Made by a program: the position numbers and the translations under genes
Assembly (NCBI RefSeq): GCF_002831565.1
Contig: NZ_CP025096.1
Span: 7,679,014 to 7,743,013 of the forward strand
DNA: 64,000 nucleotides
Direction of reading: 5' to 3'
Source of the DNA: Spirosoma pollinicola
GTDB lineage: Bacteria; Bacteroidota; Bacteroidia; Cytophagales; Spirosomataceae
Shown here: positions 16,532-26,613 of the stretch, one piece after another
How positions within the stretch are numbered: position 1 is the first letter of the stretch
Layout: each line of letters starts with the position of its first letter
The notes under the pieces: generated by a model
Told to the model about the DNA's origin: nothing
Database searches by the model: none
What the model saw: only the letters and a program-made list of their open reading frames with translations

Positions 16532-17809
16532 TTACCCAAATAAACAGTAAGCAATAACTAAAGTGATAGCGATATTGAAGACCTGTGCACTCAAAAAGGC
16601 GTACAGCGGACGACGATTATCGACCTTAATTAAATCGGTAAATCGCGTTTCTAAGCCAATGCTGGTAAATGCCAGGGCAAACCAAAGGCCCTGTAGGCTT
16701 TTTAGGCTCCCTTTGATAGGCTCAGTAACCGATGGACTCAGGACAAACGAAAACAGCAGCGAAGCGCCCAGAAAGCCCAGCACAAACTTAGGGAATCGCT
16801 CCCAGATTACGGCTAAGGTTGGCTTATCGTGTTGGACGCCCTCCGCTTGATTGGGGCGGTAGGTCCAATAGACGCTGATGGCGAATGCCGCTATTCCTAA
16901 CAAAACATTTTGAGAAAACTTGACAATCGTACTGATCTTGAGCGCCTGTTCACCGGCAAGCGTACCCGCCGCCACCACGGCCCCACTGGTATCAATGGTC
17001 CCTCCGAGCCAAGCCCCGGTTACTTCCGGGGATAACTGCATGGCTTGAGCGGCATAGGGCATGAGCAGCATCATGGGAATAGCCGTTATCAGCACCAGTG
17101 AGATGACGTAGGAAAGCTTTTTGCTGTCGCCATGAATGGCCCCCGACGTAGCGATAGCCGCCGACACGCCACAAATGGAAACCGCCGAGGCTAACATCAT
17201 GGTTAGCTCCTCATCAACCTTCAAGCGCTTACTGATCCAGTAGGCAAAATACCAGACCGATACCACCACGGCTAATGCCTGCAACAGGCCGAGTGATCCC
17301 GCTTTGAGAATATCGCCGAAGATGACGGTAGTGCCCAACAAAACGAGTCCGATTTTAACAAATAGTTCAGTAGCCAGCGATTGACGAAGCCATTGAGGAA
17401 GGGCCACTAAATTACCAATGAGCAACCCGATAGAAAGACTGAAAATAACGGCCTCTAGATTGAGGTCTTTCAGGGTTTTATTACCGGCTAACCATAGAGC
17501 AATCAGCGTAGACATAAATACAACAGGAAAGCCCAGAAGCGTCAAGCGAATGGGCTTTCCCACCAAGAGGGTCCCGGCCAGAGCGATACTATACGTGAGG
17601 CCAAATTGGGCAAGGATGGCGAAGCCATTACTTGCCGTCAAGAGGGACGTGGTAATGTCCGCCGGTTGTTGCCAAACAAACGAAGGGGCCGGTATAATAA
17701 AGCCAGCCAGAGAGATCGCAATCAAGCAGGCGCCTAGTACCACCACGGTCCAGTCTTCACTCAGGAAGACGGTATTGCGGGGAGGAGCCGATTGAACATC
17801 CGCGTTCAT
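16532..17809 (-). CDS. YeiH-family putative sulfate exporter
   Basis: A polytopic inner-membrane protein (425 residues, roughly ten hydrophobic segments) of the Cons_hypoth698/YeiH family. Recognisable parts are LSIGLLIGNLVALPQWLR, the conserved 'MLASAVSICGVSAAIATSGAI' and AWLGGTIDTSGAVVAAGTL. Members are annotated as putative sulfate exporters, with limited experimental support. A small hypothetical gene lies 22 bases upstream on the same strand, so the two may be co-transcribed. Confidence 0.85.
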   Translation of the reverse strand: MNADVQSAPPRNTVFLSEDWTVVVLGACLIAISLAGFIIPAPSFVWQQPADITTSLLTASNGFAILAQFGLTYSIALAGTLLVGKPIRLTLLGFPVVFMSTLIALWLAGNKTLKDLNLEAVIFSLSIGLLIGNLVALPQWLRQSLATELFVKIGLVLLGTTVIFGDILKAGSLGLLQALAVVVSVWYFAYWISKRLKVDEELTMMLASAVSICGVSAAIATSGAIHGDSKKLSYVISLVLITAIPMMLLMPYAAQAMQLSPEVTGAWLGGTIDTSGAVVAAGTLAGEQALKISTIVKFSQNVLLGIAAFAISVYWTYRPNQAEGVQHDKPTLAVIWERFPKFVLGFLGASLLFSFVLSPSVTEPIKGSLKSLQGLWFALAFTSIGLETRFTDLIKVDNRRPLYAFLSAQVFNIAITLVIAYCLFG

Positions 17810-17831
17810 AAGGAAATAATGATTAGGGGAT

Positions 17832-18239
17832 TTACATACTTAAGATGAGTGGCGAATCCTCGATCCGGCGGCTAAGTCGTTCCAGATAGGTATCCAGAGC
17901 GGCATCATCAACGGGTTGACTTTGCGTCAGATAGAGCCGGGCTAATTCGAGGCGATTCCGGGCCGTAAGGACCAAGGCTTCAAATTGCAATTCCTGGGCG
18001 AACCAGGCCGAGGATTTGTTCAATCGACAAGCTTGCTCGAAGAGCTGCTCAAAAATGATTTCGGTCTGACGACTATCCTGCGTGATTACCTGAACATGGT
18101 TGAGCACGTTCAAGCAATCCACGAAGGTAAGCTCTTCATTGGGCAGCTTACTTTGAATCCACTCCAAAGCCAGTTGACGAACGATGCGCTGCCCGATCAA
18201 TTGGGCATACCCATCAATAGCAGTCGTTTGTTGATCCAT
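17832..18239 (-). CDS. Hypothetical protein upstream of yeiH-like gene
   Basis: A 135-residue, mainly helical soluble protein with no recognisable motif, signal peptide or membrane segment. Support as a gene comes from its clean ATG start, its length, and its position 22 bases ahead of the YeiH-like transporter on the same strand. A 110-codon frame on the opposite strand overlaps it but looks like a shadow. Function unknown. Confidence 0.6.
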   Translation of the reverse strand: MDQQTTAIDGYAQLIGQRIVRQLALEWIQSKLPNEELTFVDCLNVLNHVQVITQDSRQTEIIFEQLFEQACRLNKSSAWFAQELQFEALVLTARNRLELARLYLTQSQPVDDAALDTYLERLSRRIEDSPLILSM

Positions 18240-18428
18240 TCTAAAGCGTTATATTCGAACAAATATAACACTTTAAAAAACGGTAGCCTACTTCTATTCC
18301 AATGGATGCTCGCGTGACTATCGAATGGTCGGCAGCGGCTCGCTTGACCTGGCGAAGAATACCTGAACTTGCTACATTTGACTGGAGACTTTTTTTAGGC
18401 AGATTTGAGGCCAAACTTCAATTTGACC

Positions 18429-18731
18429 ATGGTTAAACGACGTGTGTTTGACGAAGCATTCAAGGAAATGGCTGTCGAGCTGTCTTATGTAAAAGGATCA
18501 ATTCAAGAAGCCGCCCGCGAATTGGACATCGATCCAGGACGAATCAGCAAATGGAGACAACGCCACAAAAAAAACGATCAAACGTTGCCTGCCAATACCA
18601 CACTTACTGACGAACAGCAACAGATCAGAAGGTTGCAACGAGAGCTTCGAGAAGCTCAGATGGAGCGCGATATTCTAAAAAAGGCGGTCAGCATCTTCTC
18701 CAAGGGAGACGGGAAATATTCCGATTTATAA
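18429..18731 (+). CDS. IS3-family OrfA (helix-turn-helix)
   Basis: The DNA-binding half of the IS3 transposase (about 100 residues). It has an N-terminal helix-turn-helix (FKEMAVELSYVKGSIQEAARELDIDPGRISKWRQ) and a C-terminal leucine-zipper-like coiled coil (RLQRELREAQMERDILKKAVSIF). I place the start at the Met at 18429 (MVKRRVFDEAF); the frame opens at 18405. An AAAAAAG run near 18679, inside DILKKA, resembles the -1 frameshift signal by which IS3 elements make the OrfAB fusion. Confidence 0.85.
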   Translation: MVKRRVFDEAFKEMAVELSYVKGSIQEAARELDIDPGRISKWRQRHKKNDQTLPANTTLTDEQQQIRRLQRELREAQMERDILKKAVSIFSKGDGKYSDL

Positions 18732-19511
18732 AGGAAAACGCCAAGCTATTTCCCGTTGAGAAGATGTGTAAAGTGTTGAATGTGAGCAGCAGTGGTTATT
18801 ATTATTGGCGTAAGCATCCCGTCGGGGCCAGACAACGAAACCAGGATCAGTTGGTGAACCACATCCCGTAACCGCATTGCCAGACTGATGAAGAAGGCAG
18901 GTCTTCGCAGTATAATGTATAAAAAGTATCGGATACAGACTACGGAGTCAAATCACGACTACCCCGTGGCTAAAAACGTGCTGAATAGAGAGTTCACGGC
19001 CGATAAGCCAGGGCAAAAGTGGGTCTCAGACCTCACCTATATCGCCACGGGTCAGGGTTGGCTTTACCTAACCGTGATTTTGGATCTGGCCGATCGAAAA
19101 GTGGTTGGCTGGGCCATGAGCGATAACATGAAAGCGTTGGAGACGAGTATAACCGCTTGGCGTATGGCCCTCAAGAACAGACCTATAGCGAACCAGCTTG
19201 TCTTTCATTCGGACCGGGGTATCCAATATGCCTGTACTGAGTTTAGGGATGAACTAAAGGACTTACCGGTGGCGCAAAGTATGAGCCGCAAGGGAAATTG
19301 CTGGGATAATGCGGTTGCTGAGAGTTTTTTTAAGACCCTCAAGTGCGAGATGGTCAATCATACTTATTTTGCCACGCGGGCAGCGGCTCGGTTGGCTACT
19401 TTCGAGTATATCGAGGGATGGTACAACCGCCGACGGAAGCATTCAGTATTGAATTACCGCACGCCCAGTCAACAGGAATCTTATTTTTACACTTCCTCAA
19501 TGGCCGCCTAA
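18728..19511 (+). pseudogene. IS3-family OrfB transposase with internal deletion
   Basis: The catalytic half of the IS3 transposase. A 5' part in one frame (18728 to about 18868) reads FPVEKMCKVLNVSSSGYYYWR and onward to QLVNHI. The 3' part in another frame (from about 18868; first Met 18888) reads RNRIARLMKKAGLRSIMYKKY and keeps the whole rve domain: Asp in WVSDLTYI, Asp in FHSDRGIQY, Glu in NAVAESFFK. Compared with IS3 relatives, the connecting segment of roughly 25-35 residues (normally containing a YGSPRI-type motif) is missing and the frame is shifted. A normal OrfAB fusion therefore cannot form. Confidence 0.82.
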
Positions 19512-19534
19512 AAAATCTCCACTATACTGTTGCA

Positions 19535-20103
19535 AGTCCATGATATTATTCTAAGATACAGTTATTCGAAGTTCTATCTTAGATAACTCAAAAATGTGAG
19601 CTATCGCACTGCCTCGGCAGGCCCCGTCGAGATGCCTTAACTCGTATGCCAGGTAAGATCGCTCCGATTTCTATGGTCTATGCAAAGGGAATAAACTTTG
19701 TCATATTTTTCACCCCCTATCACCAACGCCTTGACCAGTCACCAGCCAAATTGGCTCCCGGCTTTTGGCATGAATTCGGAGCGAAGCGTCGAAATGTTGC
19801 TGGGCTTCGGCCTTCTTACGGCCTAATCAGCTTGGCAAGCCTTCCGCCTAGGCGATAGCCCCTCTTACCATGTCCATAGGATAGGTTCCCAAATCGACTC
19901 GCCCCATAACGACCTAGACGGTAGCCAGCTTCACGTTCCCGATTTTTTGAGGGGTTAGCACCGGAGTTTAGGACAAAAACAATTCTCTATTTAACTTCCA
20001 GCGTACAATTATTCAGAAAATACGTAAATATACTTAAGCAGAATACGTACTCTTTATATGAATACCTGTATATTCGTTTCTATAATTACGTATCCTTAAG
20101 GAG
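19535..20103. other. Intergenic region, 570 bp
   Basis: No supported gene. A 9-bp dyad (tctaagata at 19550 and tatcttaga at 19575) lies just outside the IS3 right end. A 70-codon open frame around 19646 has no protein-like features and I do not accept it. Confidence 0.45.
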
Positions 20104-20532
20104 ATGACTAGCCAAATCAAACACAGCGTTTTCATTGCCGACGACGATGAAGATGATCGCTTATTGTTAAAACTCGCCTTTGCGCAACACAGTCCCGAAT
20201 GTAATCTGATTTTTGCCGAAGACGGGTTGACCCTGCTGGAGGCCCTGGCTCAGGAATCGACAGCGCCCTGTTTGATTATCCTGGATTTGAATATGCCCCG
20301 CCTGAACGGATTTGAGGCCCTTCAGCAGGTACGTCACTCACTCGCACACGCTTCGGTTCCCGTGGTCATTCTGACTACCTCAAACGAGGCGTCTGATCGG
20401 AAACGGGCGTATGCGTTAGGGGCCAATGAGTTTTTGACCAAGCCTTTAAACCTGATCTCACTGGGCCAGTTGGTTAGCCATCTTCGGCAACAATGGCATC
20501 TGGAGCTCTGTATATATACGATCAGCGGCTAA
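20104..20532 (+). CDS. Single-domain CheY-like response regulator
   Basis: A stand-alone receiver domain of about 140 residues. The acidic pair is in FIADDDEDDR, the phospho-acceptor Asp in LIILDLNMPRLNGFEAL (about residue 61), Thr in VILTTSNE and Lys in NEFLTKPLN. There is no output domain. Such Rcp-type single-domain regulators usually relay phosphate from a hybrid or PAS-rich kinase. A PAS histidine kinase lies 300 bases downstream on the same strand, the obvious candidate partner, but that kinase gene carries a stop codon here. Confidence 0.9.
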   Translation: MTSQIKHSVFIADDDEDDRLLLKLAFAQHSPECNLIFAEDGLTLLEALAQESTAPCLIILDLNMPRLNGFEALQQVRHSLAHASVPVVILTTSNEASDRKRAYALGANEFLTKPLNLISLGQLVSHLRQQWHLELCIYTISG

Positions 20533-20831
20533 GGGGCACGGGGCTGTGCTAGCCGTTACCCAGCCGACGGGGATGCTGTATGACTAGCAGGCAATCAAAA
20601 TAATAATCATCATTAGTAGGGGTCACCCTCTTATCGTAACAGGAGCCTGCCATTCGTGGCATCGGCTAAACCCAGTACGGGCTAAACTGATGAGATTAAC
20701 GGACAAATGACCGATAAAGGACCATTTCCATGGCTACCCAGGACGGATCGGGATGATTTGCCGCCTAGGTTGATCCCGCTTGGTAGGCTACCGCTTAACG
20801 TGTATAGTAAACCTTCACGCCTTTTCAGCTT
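20533..20831. other. Intergenic region, 300 bp
   Basis: Nothing recognisable; presumably the leader of the PAS histidine kinase gene. Confidence 0.4.
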
Positions 20832-22733
20832 ATGTTCTCCTCTTTAGTAATTCCTACCCTTGACCTGCTGCAGGCCTTATGGGAAAAGTCACCCAGCGGG
20901 CTAATCCTTTACCAGGTCGTCCGCAATGCCTTCCAGGAGCCCATCGATTTTCAGTATGTACTGGTGAATCAAACAGCCGCTACCTTACTGGGGGCCAGGC
21001 CCGAAGCCATCGTCGGTCAAAGTTGTCAGCTGGTCTTTCCTCAGGGAGAGGTCTTGCGGGCTCACTACCGGCAAGTTGCCCGGACGGGCCAGCCCTGTCA
21101 GGTAGATTATGAACTGGCCGCGGAGGGCCGATGGTTCGAGGTGCTGATCACCTACCCCCAGCCCGACAGCCTGCTTTGTTTCTTCTCCGACATTACAGCC
21201 CGTCATCGCGTCCAAACTGATCTACTGGAGGAAAATCGTCGGCTCAAGGAAGCCCAGACCATTGGCCAGATGGGCAGCTTTGAGTGGAATCTGGGCGACA
21301 CGGGTGTCAACTGGTCGGACGAGATGTACCGGATCCATGGCCTTTCGCCCCAGGCCATGTCCATTACCATCGACATGACCAGCCAGTTTTTTCACCCCGA
21401 TGATCGGCTCGCGCTGGAGGACCTCCAGCAGCAGTGCTTTCGTTGTCCTGGCTCGTATGGCTTGATTCACCGCAGTCAGCGCATGGATGGGGGGATCGTC
21501 TGGGTGAATCACCAGTTTGAAAGCCTGGCCGACCCGGCCGGGCGGGTGGTTCGTGTTCATGGTACGGTTCAGGACATCACCGCGTATCGACAGACCCAAC
21601 AGCAACTCCAGGAAAGTGAACGACGGTTTCGGGACATTGCCGAAACCGTCGATGAAATCTTCTGGATTCGGGATTTGCAGTAACCAGCATTTCTGTACAT
21701 GAATCCGGCCTATCAAACCTATAGCGGCCGCAGTCCACAGGCCTTATATGAGGATCCACTTTCGTTTTTAGACTGTATCCAGGAGGAAGACCGACCCCTG
21801 GTCCGGGAAGCCTTTATGAGTCCCCAGCCCCACCGGAGCTTTCGCTTCAGGATCCGCCATCTGGATGGACGTCTATTCTGGCTGCACGCCCGGATCGTTT
21901 TGGCCCTCGATCAGGCAGGCACGCCAGTCCGCCGAATCGGCGTCGCCACCGATATCACCGCTGCCATTGAAAAAGAGCATATTCTGGAAGAGTCACTGGC
22001 CATCGAGCGCAGACTCAACCGGCTGAAGTCCCAGTTTATTGAGACGGCCTCCCATGAGTTTCTAACGCCTCTGACGGTCATCCAGTCCAGTGTTGAGTTG
22101 ATCCAACAGTATGTGGATCGGGAGGCCGCTACGCCTTCGTCGGCTCACATTGCCCGGCACCTGGCGGTTATTTTTGAGCGCCTATCGGCCCTCAATAGCT
22201 TGCTGGGGGATACGCTGGCGCTGAGCCAAATCGAAGCGGGCCGCCTCCAGCTGCAGCTGGAATGGACAAATGTCGTCTCGTTGAGTGAAGCCCTGATGGC
22301 GTCTACTTTCGGCGGCGAACTGGCGGCTCAGCGACCGGTGCACCTGGTGGTGAAGGGGCCCGTAGCTGAGGTGCCAGTGGACAGAAAGCTACTGAGTCAC
22401 GTCATAGCCAATCTACTGAGCAATGCGCTAAAATTTTCCACCCAACCTCCGCGGTTGACCATTCTGTTTCAGCCAGGCGTGGTCAGTATGGCGGTCAGCG
22501 ATACGGGGATTGGCATACCCGCCAGCGAACAAGCTCATTTATTTGATAAATTTTATCGGGCCAGCAACGCCAGACATATTCAGGGGACAGGCCTTGGTCT
22601 GGCCATCTGTCAGGACTATGTGAGGTTACTGCAGGGCCGAATAGAGGTGGGCAGTATTGAAGGGGAGGGCACCACCTTCACCGTTTTTCTTCCCCTGCGT
22701 GAGCGGATGTCATCCGGCCAGCCGGCTCCATAA
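20832..22733 (+). pseudogene. PAS-domain sensor histidine kinase interrupted by one in-frame TAA
   Basis: One frame of 634 codons runs through here, broken by a single TAA at 21681-21683. Before it: one PAS domain (residues ~10-125), a second (QTIGQMGSFEWNLGDTGVNW...) and the start of a third (RRFRDIAETVDEIFWIRDL). After it: the rest of the third PAS (FLYMNPAYQTYSGRSPQALY), HisKA with the phospho-His in ETASHEFLTPLTVI, and HATPase with N box HVIANLLSNALKFS, DTGIGIPASE and GTGLGLAIC. Downstream ATGs (e.g. 21699) might still allow a C-terminal kinase fragment. No membrane segment is present, so it was a soluble sensor. A CAA-to-TAA change would explain the stop. Confidence 0.85.
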
Positions 22734-24291
22734 ATTTTTTTGACCTGTCCAGGATCAGTTCAGCCCTTACCGGTGGGAACCAATACGTCAGGCAATGATG
22801 AGCGGTTGCCACCCGGGCATCCCACCTGACGGCTGGGAAACCGCAGGGTGATCACTTGTTGGCTTAAAACCAGACAAATCTACCGGCTTGTTGGTAAAGT
22901 ATATACTCGCCTCCTTTGTCGATTCTGTTTCGTTTAACCCTGGCCTTCCGCAAAATTGGCGTTTAGTTTCGTCAAAAAACGCCGATGGCGAACGTCTTTT
23001 TATCACCGGATTGACAGCGTGGCTTCTGCGCAGGCTAGCCCCTCTGCCGTAACATGTACGAAGAAGGCAGCAAATAATAAATTGTGATGACTAAAGATAT
23101 CCAGCATCATCTTAATATCCAGCGTAGCGGTCGCGGTTGACACCTGAAACGTATGGCGATGGTCGTCCCTGATGATATTACGAACATTGGTATAATAAGT
23201 CGTTAGATCAGTGAATGCCTTCATGTAAGTATCCATGATAAATAAGCCCTTAAAAGCGACAACAGGTTGAGAAACAAGGAAAATACTTAATCGGTAGTGT
23301 AATTCTGTGGTTAACTACCTGTTTTAGTTGATTGTTTAGCTTATGTAGAGACTTATTTTGACAGCTAGTATACCATATTGGCTAAAACATATGAGCCGTA
23401 TTTATACTTACTAATAGGGAGGTAGGCTGGGTAAGGTGATGTTGGCTAATTTATGTATACACTACTGGGTCAGCTTGGCAAGTAGTCAACTAGGGTTGCA
23501 GCTACCCGATCAGAACAAGTTTCGACTGATCATTCTTTAAAAGCTAAACATATACAAATTAATTAACAGATGATACCGCCCGTTTTATCCTTAAATCTAG
23601 TTGACGGTAGACTGACCAAAAGCAGGCAGGAAGAGAGGGGTTTACCAGTAAATAACTGTTCATGATAAAGCAAATTCTAAACTATAAAAAATTAAGAATC
23701 AGCTCATTTAGTCTGACAACCTACTACCTACTTGCCTAAGAGCCAATATTTATAAAAGCAGGGTTGATTCCTAGTGTTTCTTAAAGGTTAGTTTGGCGGC
23801 TTTCAGTACTTTTGATGCTTTAACTCATCTTCCCATTATTAAGCATAGACTGACGCTGACGGCCAACGAACGGCCCAAGTTGCTGACCGAAATCGACAGT
23901 GGTGGATTTACCAGCATAAGCCTTGGTTGGGTCCTTCGGCATAAATCTTAATTGATGGTTACCCCGAGACTTTAGCCGGTAGGTTATACTACTTGTTGCC
24001 TGATTATGATTTATTTAAGCTAGGACAGCTATAGCCAACTGGAACGGTTTAAACGAGATTTGACCGTGACCAGTGGTCATGTCAAGCCGTAACGAACGCG
24101 CATAGCATTGCTCGCTAAAACCGATGAACGCATTTTTTATCCCTGTAAAGGCCCGCTCTTGCAATCGATTCCGTTTACTGACTTTCCAACGCAACCAAAA
24201 AGCCAATGGCTCTGCTGCCTTAATAGACGATTAAATGCCAACCATCAACTAAACGGTATCCCTATAATTAACCTTACCAATTGACACGTCT
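22734..24291. other. 1.5-kb gene-poor region
   Basis: Apart from one possible small minus-strand gene (23003-23236), I see no intact gene in this AT-rich stretch. A segment around 23860-23930 looks weakly coding on the plus strand (LTANERPKLLTEIDSGG in one frame) but is soon closed by stops. It may be the remnant of a decayed gene; I cannot name it. Confidence 0.4.
23003..23236 (-). CDS. Possible small hypothetical protein (77 aa)
   Basis: A 77-codon frame with an ATG start and a plausible composition (MDTYMKAFTDLTTYYTNVRN near the start). It has no signal peptide or known motif. It is the only candidate gene in this gap, and another small frame overlaps its end by four bases. Support is weak: it could be a chance frame. 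Confidence 0.3.
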   Translation of the reverse strand: MDTYMKAFTDLTTYYTNVRNIIRDDHRHTFQVSTATATLDIKMMLDIFSHHNLLFAAFFVHVTAEGLACAEATLSIR

Positions 24292-25287
24292 ATGAACTAT
24301 GGCATGTGCTTCGACGGCAGCGTCGTGCGGGGATGGGGGAATGACGGGCGCTGGCTCCATTTTTCCAACACGTGGGCCACCGGCCATAAAGACCAGATGG
24401 AGGACAACTACCGGCGGGCCCGGCAGATGGGTCTTACCCTTTTCCGCGATACGGTGCTCTGGGACGATACAAAACGCTGTCCGGATTATGCCTGGCTAGA
24501 CCGCCTGCAAACCATCAGCCACGGTCAGATTGAAGTAGCCCTGAATCACTACGGCTTACCTGAATGGATCGATGCGGCCATGTTCTGGAATGGGCAAGCC
24601 GCTGAGGCCATGTTCGAGCTGGCTTACCAGATTGCTCACCACTATCGGGGCGCTTTTCGCAGTTACAACATCGGCGTGGAACTGGGTATCTGGACCGATT
24701 GGATCGCGGCGCCCAACAACCGGCAATGGCCATTCGGCGGACGGCCCTGGTGGGAGGTCTACCAGCAGACCAGTGCCATTACTATTGCGATTGCGAAAGG
24801 GCTCAAAGCTGCAGATCCCGCTTGTCTGACGTCCATGAGCGAACCCTGGGGCTGGGGCGCTATGCCATACCCCGATCAGGCCCGGCCCTTTGCGACGGTC
24901 TTAGGGCAAGCCGATGAAGTTGCTCGGCAAAACAACTGTTTAACCTTCCAGCAAGGCCAGACGCAGCTTCTTGACGTTATTGGGCTAAACATCTATTTTG
25001 ATAACGATATTGCCCACATGTTGCGAGCGGCTCGGGATTTGTTTCCCGGGAAGAAAGTCGTTGTCGCAGAAACGGCCAACATTTACCGCCCCGACTGCCA
25101 CCCGCCCACCCTGTGGTGGGCTAAGTTCGAAGCGCTCCGGGAAGCTACACTAGACGTGAGCTGGAATCCAGGGTTCCCCATGCTGACTCATGAACTGGGG
25201 GAAGCCATGGCCGGAAATTTGTTGGATGCCGATGGTACCCGGCACTGGCAGAAGACAGAATCCGTCGTTATCAATCAAGACTTTTAA
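24292..25287 (+). CDS. Putative clan-A-like glycoside hydrolase (TIM barrel)
   Basis: A 331-residue soluble protein that reads as a (beta/alpha)8 glycosidase. Clues are the aromatic-rich sequence, ALNHYGLPEWID (compare the barrel strand of GH1-type enzymes), YNIGVELGIWTDWI where the acid/base Glu would fall, LDVIGLNIYFDN, and VVVAETANIY where the nucleophile Glu would fall. There is no signal peptide, so it should act in the cytoplasm. I cannot place it in a GH family. It stands alone in the accessory region. The hydrolase call is an inference from motif order only. Confidence 0.6.
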   Translation: MNYGMCFDGSVVRGWGNDGRWLHFSNTWATGHKDQMEDNYRRARQMGLTLFRDTVLWDDTKRCPDYAWLDRLQTISHGQIEVALNHYGLPEWIDAAMFWNGQAAEAMFELAYQIAHHYRGAFRSYNIGVELGIWTDWIAAPNNRQWPFGGRPWWEVYQQTSAITIAIAKGLKAADPACLTSMSEPWGWGAMPYPDQARPFATVLGQADEVARQNNCLTFQQGQTQLLDVIGLNIYFDNDIAHMLRAARDLFPGKKVVVAETANIYRPDCHPPTLWWAKFEALREATLDVSWNPGFPMLTHELGEAMAGNLLDADGTRHWQKTESVVINQDF

Positions 25288-25680
25288 CTTACCAAGGAAG
25301 TCCATCGGTATGCGAGTGGACTTATAGAAGAAGGAGTTCAAGCCAATTGTATGTGACTAAGTTAGTTGGACCGATATAACAGTAAGCATCCCCTTACAGA
25401 AAGCTTTTAGGATTGGAATTAAATTGACTTAGCTGGTCAGTAAGCTGGAATTGTCGTTCTCTAATCGAAGCCTTTTCTTGGACGAATATAGATGAACGGC
25501 TATTTGCATTAAAGCAATAAACAAAGCTGAATTAATTATCAAGATTTTTTCAAACAAAATAATAAATTACTAAGAATGGACTTACCACCCTTTAATGGAC
25601 TCTACAAAGAACGATCTTAATGTAATGTCTAGTAAAGGTAGCCAGTCCACTCTCAGACTTAGGTCATTCCGCTGAGCCAT
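25288..25680. other. Intergenic region, 390 bp
   Basis: Nothing recognisable. AT-rich flank between the putative glycosidase and the left end of the second IS3 element. Confidence 0.4.
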
Positions 25681-25721
25681 TGTATCCTTACCCCCTTTGG
25701 TGAGCCAGTTTTAACTGGAGT

Positions 25722-26580
25722 CTAAGCCACTTGCCGGTATTCGGCTGGTGTCCAAAACGCCAATGCTTGATGAGGTCGCTCGGTATTATATTCGCCTAAC
25801 CACACATCCACCGTTCGGCGCACCTGCGCCAGACTCCTAAATACATTGGCATTCAGTACTTCCCGGCGAAAGGTGCCATTGAATCGCTCAATATAAGCAT
25901 TCTGCGTCGGCTTACCCGGCTCAATCCAATGCAAGATAACTTTCTGATCTGCACACCACTCCTGCAACGCCTGGCTAATAAACTCAGGCCCGTTATCGCT
26001 TCGTAATCGCTCGGGTTTACCCTGTTGTTCCATCAACCGATCCAGTAGCCGAATCACCCGTTGACTAGGTAAGGAGTAATCGATTTCGATACCCAATGCT
26101 TCCCGCCGGGTGGCCGGTGCCATTGTAATCATCCAGTACATTCAACGTCCGAAACTTACGACCATCCGCTAGGCTATCTGACGTAAAATCCAGGGACCAG
26201 CAGTTATTACAAGCCGTTGCTTTGGGCAGGGGCTGGCGAACCGCTTCGGGCAATCGCTTCTTCACCTTACGAGGTAGTGTCAGACCAGCTAGCCTATACA
26301 AGCGCCTGATACGCTTATGATTAGCTGTTTCTCCTTGCTTGCGCAGTTTATAATGAATTTTCAAAAGGCCCCAATGTTTGTAGCGTTTAGCTACCTGCCT
26401 GATACGCTCCTGTAAGCCCTTATCTTTATCTTTAACGGCTACTGGGGCAGTCATGGCATTACGGCTAAGACCTGTCCAACGGCAGGCTTTGCGCTGACTT
26501 AGCTTCTTTTCTGAAATCATCCACTTGGTCAACGCTCTGCGCTCGACAGGCCCTACCGCTGGTACTGTCGTGAAAACCAA
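25722..26580 (-). pseudogene. IS3-family OrfB transposase, frameshifted
   Basis: The catalytic part of an IS3 transposase of the IS407/IS51 kind. The upstream portion (to about 26110) carries SQRKACRWTGLSR and WSLDFTSDSLADGRKFRTL with the first catalytic Asp. The downstream portion, in another frame, carries RSDNGPEFIS (second Asp) and NAYIERFNGTFRREVL (Glu). The break falls after LDDYN: 16 extra bases, GGCACCGGCCACCCGG on the coding strand, come between DDYN and the expected REALGIEID. Its 5' end is also cut off from orfA by the IS110 insertion. Inactive. Confidence 0.82.
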
Positions 26581-26613
26581 ATTTTTGATTAGGATTTTTT
26601 TAATATATTTGAC

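Larger units (their letters stand above)
18370..19534 (+). mobile_element. IS3-family insertion sequence, internally deleted
   Basis: The ends form an imperfect inverted repeat of about 30 bases. The left end starts TGCTACAT at 18370 and runs through TGGAGAC and a T run to AGGC at 18400. The right end runs from GCCTAAAAAATCTCCAC (19506) to TGCA at 19534. Both TG/CA termini and the two-gene layout fit IS3. No target duplication is visible. An internal deletion in orfB makes this copy inactive. Confidence 0.8.

Noticed and set aside
17985..18317. 110-codon plus-strand frame over the hypothetical gene
   Set aside because: The minus-strand frame is cleaner and sits 22 bases ahead of the transporter gene in the same direction.
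19646..19858. 70-codon frame after the first IS3 element
   Set aside because: No protein-like composition, motif or start context.
21699..22733. Independent histidine kinase gene starting at 21699
   Set aside because: It is in the same frame as the preceding 283 codons, its start falls inside a PAS domain, and only one stop codon separates them; a split single gene is the simpler reading.
22788..23006. 72-codon minus-strand frame next to the kinase
   Set aside because: Low-quality sequence, no motifs; it only overlaps the neighbouring small frame by four bases.
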